NCBI GenBank assembly: GCA_030744435.1
Contig: JASLQO010000001.1
Location: forward strand, 1 to 53,442
Length of the DNA: 53,442 nt
Origin: JASLQO01 sp002327525
GTDB taxonomy: Bacteria > Pseudomonadota > Gammaproteobacteria > Pseudomonadales > Azotimanducaceae
Direction: 5' to 3'
Shown: one piece after another, positions 49,920 to 53,442 of the stretch
Layout: every line of letters begins with the position of its first letter
How positions within the stretch are numbered: the first letter of the stretch is position 1
Program-made: the position numbers and the translations under genes
The notes under the pieces: generated by a model
The model's database searches: none
What the model was told of the DNA's origin: nothing
The model's input: only the letters and a program-made list of their open reading frames with translations

Positions 49920-51194
49920 ATGGCCAGTAGCACCAAAGAAAAGGGTGAACTCACCAAAGGATTTGGCTTCGAGACCAAATCCGGCAAGAAAGGTTATGGA
50001 CAGATCACCGACGAGGCGGTTAATGCCCTGAAGTCGAGGATCGGAGTGATCCGTACCCGCAACGAGAAGGAATGGGAACTGGAGGAGCAACGTGTCTCCG
50101 CCGGCGGTATTCGCCGGTCGGCGATGTCGACCGGTGACTACAATCCGCTCTATCTGGATAAGGATTACGCCGAACAGTCACCATATGGCACGCTCGTCTG
50201 CCCACCCTGGACGCTGACCGGTATCGAAGTCACCAATGCCGCCCGCGACGGTATGCCTGGCTTGCACGCGTGGTTCCGCGAAACCACGCTCGAGTGGTAC
50301 CAGCCAGTACTACTGGGCGACTATGTTTACAGCAAAGGATGGTTGACCGAGGTACACGTGGTGCCGAGTAAGACCACCGGTCAGGCCGTCATTCACTCCT
50401 ACGAGAACGTGGGTTTCAACGATCGTGACGAGGTCATTGGCCGGATGTATACGTCCTGGCACCGCGCCGAACGGCAGACCTCCAAGAAGATCGCCCGGAA
50501 CCAGGACATGCGGGGTCTGGCCGAGTACGCCGCCGAGGATGTCGAGAAGATCGAACTGGACTACGCACATGAAGTGCGCCGCGGCGATCAGCCGCGCTAC
50601 TGGGAAGACGTGGAAATCGGTGATCCGTTACCGCTGGTGGTCAAGGGACCAACCAACCAGGCACAGCGCAGCGTGGGCGAGGGCGGAGGCGGACGATGGG
50701 CACGCGGTGACCCGGGCGATTGGAGCCATTGCCACTCCAACGCTTTCAAGCTGTGGGAACGCCACCCGGGGCTGCCCTTCGTCAATGAATGGGGCATACC
50801 CGAAGTACCCCTGGTAATTCACAACAGCAACGAACGTTGCCAGCGTTATCTGGGCCTGCCCGGCGCCTACGATGCGGGCTACCAGCGCATTAACTGGACC
50901 GTACACATGCTGTCGAACTGGGGGGGAGATCTGAGCTTCCTGTCGAAGCTCACGATACGATTCCCCACGTTCAACATCATGGGCGACACCACCTGGAGTT
51001 ACGGTGAAGTCATCGGCAAACGTGTGGATGACGAGAGGCACATCGTGGAGATCGAAGTCTGGAACGAAAACCAACTCGGCCACAAGGTCACCGCGGGGAC
51101 CGCGGAGATTATCCTGGCATCGAAAGATGCACCGGAGAAAGCCCTCTGGCCAATACCGGCGAAGCAACCGGAACCGCCGCCCACTCCGGAGTAA
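49920..51194 (+). CDS. Tandem-hotdog MaoC-family protein 2
   Basis: The 424-residue protein starts at ATG 49920. An N-terminal extension of ~50 residues precedes hotdog 1, where GGIRRSAMSTGDYNPLYLDK shows the hydratase motif with Asp73 and Asn75 but Tyr78 instead of His. Hotdog 2 follows from ~225 (VEIGDPLPLVVKGPTNQAQ; GDWSHCHSNAFKLW; NIMGDTTWSYGEVIGKR). The His-rich GDWSHCH segment could supply a catalytic His in the second domain. The C-terminus is Pro-rich (PAKQPEPPPTPE). It is the best candidate among the three paralogues for an active hydratase. Confidence 0.83.
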   Translation: MASSTKEKGELTKGFGFETKSGKKGYGQITDEAVNALKSRIGVIRTRNEKEWELEEQRVSAGGIRRSAMSTGDYNPLYLDKDYAEQSPYGTLVCPPWTLTGIEVTNAARDGMPGLHAWFRETTLEWYQPVLLGDYVYSKGWLTEVHVVPSKTTGQAVIHSYENVGFNDRDEVIGRMYTSWHRAERQTSKKIARNQDMRGLAEYAAEDVEKIELDYAHEVRRGDQPRYWEDVEIGDPLPLVVKGPTNQAQRSVGEGGGGRWARGDPGDWSHCHSNAFKLWERHPGLPFVNEWGIPEVPLVIHNSNERCQRYLGLPGAYDAGYQRINWTVHMLSNWGGDLSFLSKLTIRFPTFNIMGDTTWSYGEVIGKRVDDERHIVEIEVWNENQLGHKVTAGTAEIILASKDAPEKALWPIPAKQPEPPPTPE

Positions 51195-51337
51195 CTGCGA
51201 ACAGTCAGATACGCAAAGAGGCCGGGGCTTTCCGGCTCTTTGCAACCACTGCCTTCACAATATCCCGATTGTATTATGTAAATATTGTAGGGCAGCTATG
51301 GACGCCACAGGAGCATTGGTGTAAAACAATGCCCGTG

Positions 51338-51351
51338 TGTTACGTGTTACA
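51338..51351. promoter_or_regulatory. Candidate operator, site 5 (small ORF)
   Basis: TGTTACGTGTTACA fits the shared consensus with two differences in the left arm. It ends 15 bases before the ATG at 51367, almost touching the AAAAGGAG ribosome site, so a bound protein would block initiation of transcription or lie at its start. Confidence 0.6.
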
Positions 51352-51366
51352 CAAAAGGAGCAGCTA

Positions 51367-51507
51367 ATGTTCGCCATCACCATCAATGTAGATCTCGACG
51401 AGGCCAAGAAGGGCGAGAAGAAGAAAGAGGCTGAAAAGAAAGACACGGCCAAAGCTGAAGAGTCGGAAAAGTCTCAAAAGGTCGAGGCTGAGAAAGAGAA
51501 GTCCTAG
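51367..51507 (+). CDS. Small Lys/Glu-rich protein (46 residues)
   Basis: ATG 51367 lies six bases after AAAAGGAG, one of the best ribosome sites in the window. The peptide begins with a short mixed strand-like part (MFAITINVDLDEAKKG). A charged tail of Lys, Glu and Ala follows (KKKEAEKKDTAKAEE), probably helical, without Cys, His or aromatic residues beyond Phe2. No family is recognised. It follows MaoC protein 2 by 172 bp and carries its own operator-like site, and a hairpin follows its stop. These features support a real gene; a binding or stabilising role for a partner is only a guess. Confidence 0.55.
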   Translation: MFAITINVDLDEAKKGEKKKEAEKKDTAKAEESEKSQKVEAEKEKS

Positions 51508-51514
51508 CCGCTGT

Positions 51515-51544
51515 ACTGCCTGACGTTCAAAGGAAGCAGGCAGT
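51515..51544 (+). terminator. Hairpin after the small ORF
   Basis: ACTGCCTG and CAGGCAGT form a perfect 8-bp stem with a 14-base loop, starting 8 bases after the stop. It is followed by CAGAAAGTG rather than a T-run, so an intrinsic terminator is uncertain. Confidence 0.4.
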
Positions 51545-51852
51545 CAGAAAGTGATGGGTGGATGAGTGTTTGTGTCCCCTCTACCAATCAGCGGTGTAAA
51601 TTCGGATTCTGGTAAATCGGGTTTACGCTGTATGTTTATCCTCGACCAATCCCCCGCTTCCAATATCTGTTCCTGAAAGCTTCTCCCATCGGGTCATCCA
51701 CCTCCTTCGGGAATCTGTAGGTATCCGGTGCGCTTGCCGTCGGCTCAATCTTGCTGGAGGTAGTAAAGGCAGAGCGCCGCCTCTAGATCGCCGGCGCCTC
51801 TTCATCCAGCGCCAGACACGTACCGTAAAGCGGGCTGCGGCCAATCTCCACA

Positions 51853-51942
51853 TCAACCAGGTTGTCCGCTAGCCCACAAGCCCGCGGAACGCCAACGGTC
51901 GCGGTATTCGGCCGAAAAGATCGGAAAATCATGTTTGTTCAT
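51853..51942 (-). pseudogene. Possible acyl/aryl-AMP ligase N-terminal relic
   Basis: A 29-codon minus-strand frame from ATG 51942 encodes 'MNKHDFPIFSAEYRDRWRSA' plus 'GLWASGQPG' and stops. It resembles the first residues of DHB-AMP ligase-like enzymes (yr..Gyw...tl). Downstream to about 51623 only broken frames remain. Operator site 6 lies 33 bp upstream, as expected if this was once a regulated gene. Confidence 0.35.
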
Positions 51943-51974
51943 AGTCCGGCCCCCATGCAACACGCGTGATCTTC

Positions 51975-51988
51975 TAGAACATGTTACA
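51975..51988. promoter_or_regulatory. Candidate operator, site 6 (ligase relic)
   Basis: TAGAACATGTTACA matches TGGAACRYGTTACA except at the second base. It lies 33 bp upstream of the minus-strand relic start. Confidence 0.6.
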
Positions 51989-52225
51989 GCGATTTGAGAT
52001 CTACCCACAAAGCCACTCCGAACGCCGGCACAGGGGCTGGACTGGCCGCACGAGCCGATTGTCACATTCTTTTTGGAAACCCAGAATAACGGTTCCCGAA
52101 CGGGGAAATCGCGTTCCTCGCGTAAGTTGGCACCGGGGTTTCGGTTGCATTGCTGCAACTACATGGCTGCACGTTTTCCCGCTAAACCTTGAGGTGGACT
52201 CTCGAAACCCATTGCGGCTTGAATA

Positions 52226-52239
52226 TGGTACGCGTTACA
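52226..52239. promoter_or_regulatory. Candidate operator, site 7 (MaoC protein 3)
   Basis: TGGTACGCGTTACA matches the consensus at thirteen of fourteen positions and shares the extension ATC with site 2. It lies 85 bp before the ATG at 52324. Confidence 0.65.
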
Positions 52240-52323
52240 ATCAAAGGCTTGCATGGGTTCCTCGCTCAGAGGTAACCACCGTCAGTAATTCTCGTATCTA
52301 AACGAATGAGGGGGAGTAAGTAA

Positions 52324-53442
52324 ATGGCACTACAACCAGGAGAAATCTGGGGTGAGATAACCGAGGCCTCTCTCGAGCGTCTTCTCCAACGAAAGGGCGT
52401 CGAGAGAACCACGAGAGGCTCTATGCAGCGCGGGCGAGGGTCTGGGACCAGGAAATCTGCTTCCGCAGGCGAGGAACCGAATTTCCGGATGACAGCGGCC
52501 GCAGCCCAGGCTATGGCACAGGGCTCGGCAAACCTGAACCCGCTGTTTTTCGATGCCGAATACGCCAGCAATTCACCCTACGGACGCAGGATCATCCCGC
52601 CCGTATTGCTCTATTTCACTGAGCTGATCAACGGCGCGACGGACGGCTTCCCCGGCTGCCACACCATCTGGCGTGGCTGTGAGTTCGAATGGGGTGAACC
52701 CATCTACGTGGATGAGTCCCTTCGAGCGGTGAGCCGTTTGCAGGATGCCCGGATCATCAACAGTCGATTCGGCGGCGGTAAAGCAGCCATCCAGGACTAT
52801 GAGACGGTCTCTCACGATCTAGAGGGCATCTACAAAGGGACATACCGCACCTCGTGGCACCGGTTCTCCCGCAAGAACGCCAGCCAGTCGTCAAAGTACA
52901 AGAGCATCGAACGCAAGATCTGGAGCGACGATGAGCTGGAATCGATCTGGGAGGAATACCGCAACCAGAATTTCCGCAACATACGTGGCGCCGATCCGCT
53001 GTATTTCGAGGATGTGCAAGTTGGTGACACGATCCCGCACATCGTCAAAGGACCTATCACCCTCACCAGCAAGATGGCGTTCGAGTTTGCGCAGGGCTCC
53101 GGCGGCTGGGTCGTCGGTCACGAGCTCGCCCTGGAACTCAACACCCGCTATCCGAACCTCGCGATCCGCAACGAAGAGAACGTGCCGGAACCCCCGGTCT
53201 CCATACACTGGACCAACGAGCGCTGTCAGAAATATCTTGGCATGCCTGGTGCGTATGAAGCTGGGTTTGAGCGTTTAAACTGGTATGTTCAGCTGATCAT
53301 GAACTGGATGGGTGACCACGGACGCTTCCGCGCCATGAAGATCGACTTCCGAGGTTTTCACTGGCAGGGTGATCTCATCCGCCTGCACGGCGAGGTGGTG
53401 GACAAGAGGCTGGAAGACGACAGGGGCCTCGTTGACTTGAAG
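52324..53442 (+). CDS. Tandem-hotdog MaoC-family protein 3 (runs off the window)
   Basis: The frame from ATG 52324 is open to the window end (373 codons). GAGGGGGAG 14-6 bases upstream is a strong ribosome site. After a basic, low-complexity segment (SMQRGRGSGTRKSASAG), hotdog 1 reads AQGSANLNPLFFDAEYA, in which the hydratase Asp and His are both lost (Phe75 at the His position). Hotdog 2 begins near 225 (VQVGDTIPHIVKGPITLTSK) and includes 'IHWTNERCQKYLGMPGAYEA' and 'RLNWYVQLIMNWMGDHGRF', closely like paralogue 2. It probably forms a complex with other MaoC subunits. The missing end should be short, ~25-40 residues, by comparison with paralogue 2. Confidence 0.83.
   Translation, partial: MALQPGEIWGEITEASLERLLQRKGVERTTRGSMQRGRGSGTRKSASAGEEPNFRMTAAAAQAMAQGSANLNPLFFDAEYASNSPYGRRIIPPVLLYFTELINGATDGFPGCHTIWRGCEFEWGEPIYVDESLRAVSRLQDARIINSRFGGGKAAIQDYETVSHDLEGIYKGTYRTSWHRFSRKNASQSSKYKSIERKIWSDDELESIWEEYRNQNFRNIRGADPLYFEDVQVGDTIPHIVKGPITLTSKMAFEFAQGSGGWVVGHELALELNTRYPNLAIRNEENVPEPPVSIHWTNERCQKYLGMPGAYEAGFERLNWYVQLIMNWMGDHGRFRAMKIDFRGFHWQGDLIRLHGEVVDKRLEDDRGLVDLK

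Larger units (their letters stand above)
51545..52323. other. Intergenic stretch: relic and two operator-like sites
   Basis: Apart from the short ligase-like relic and sites 6 and 7, no gene is supported. Frames on both strands (for example 51981-52301 plus) lack ribosome sites and sensible composition. The end of the stretch holds GAGGGGGAG, the ribosome site of the MaoC gene at 52324. Confidence 0.5.

Noticed and set aside
1..53442. CRISPR array or phage genes
   Set aside because: No regularly spaced short repeats and no capsid, terminase or integrase motifs were seen on either strand.

Overview
The window looks like a chromosomal accessory region of a GC-rich, probably gammaproteobacterial degrader of hydrophobic or alicyclic compounds. 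Nearly every intact gene belongs to a family used in acyl-CoA catabolism: class III CoA transferases, AMP-forming acyl-CoA ligases, acyl-CoA dehydrogenases, tandem-hotdog MaoC proteins, an SCP-x-type thiolase, old-yellow-enzyme and nitroreductase flavoproteins. A BolA relic and the general gene style suggest Proteobacteria. The taxon is an inference, since no rRNA or tRNA gene is visible. The substrate cannot be read from sequence; steroid-, terpenoid- or alkyl-aromatic-like molecules would fit the enzyme set.

Layout. Positions 1-0.9 kb are a patchwork of gene stumps (99-bp repeat, sulfotransferase tail, BolA tail). At 0.93-5.2 kb a plus-strand operon encodes a 5'-truncated CoA transferase, an amidohydrolase and a GPH-type transporter. 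nagB and a LURP-one-like gene follow, then IS3 debris and the second copy of the 99-bp repeat (6.7-7.4 kb). A nitronate monooxygenase and an acyl-CoA ligase come next (7.5-10.3 kb), then two exported proteins of unknown or poorly known role. From 20.5 down to 12.9 kb an eight-gene minus-strand cluster runs TetR, LLM flavoprotein, thiolase, ligase, nitroreductase, 2[4Fe-4S] ferredoxin, SDR, VOC protein, with a 17-bp palindrome in front of TetR. Diverging from it are an acetoacetate-decarboxylase-like gene and a pair of acyl-CoA dehydrogenases (20.8-24.1 kb), then another ligase (24.6-26.3 kb) and a graveyard of relics (26.3-27.2 kb).

The most interesting part is 28.1-52.3 kb. A tightly overlapping minus-strand operon (36.1 to 28.1 kb) encodes a type II DMSO-reductase-family molybdoenzyme: a four-cluster Fe-S subunit and a Mo catalytic subunit without a visible Tat signal. 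It continues with a 470-residue SagB/nitroreductase-like protein, two paralogous CopD-like membrane proteins, an adenylation-domain-like protein lacking its P-loop and C-terminal lid, and a SnoaL-like protein. Next to it lies a second TetR gene, then four class III CoA-transferase polypeptides, a TMADH/2,4-dienoyl-CoA-reductase-like flavoprotein and three tandem-hotdog MaoC paralogues. I find a 14-bp near-palindrome, consensus TGGAACRYGTTACA, seven times, each in front of a gene or gene relic of this region including the TetR gene itself. This suggests one acyl-CoA- or substrate-responsive regulon.

Two recurring themes are worth testing. In each two-domain or two-gene CoA transferase, one half keeps the catalytic Asp position and the other half has lost it. 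All three MaoC paralogues have lost the catalytic His of the hydratase motif in the N-terminal hotdog. The region also carries many decayed genes (SDR with in-frame stop, SRPBCC stub, flavoprotein tail, IS3 and IS91 remnants, ligase N-terminus), so it has been rearranged often.
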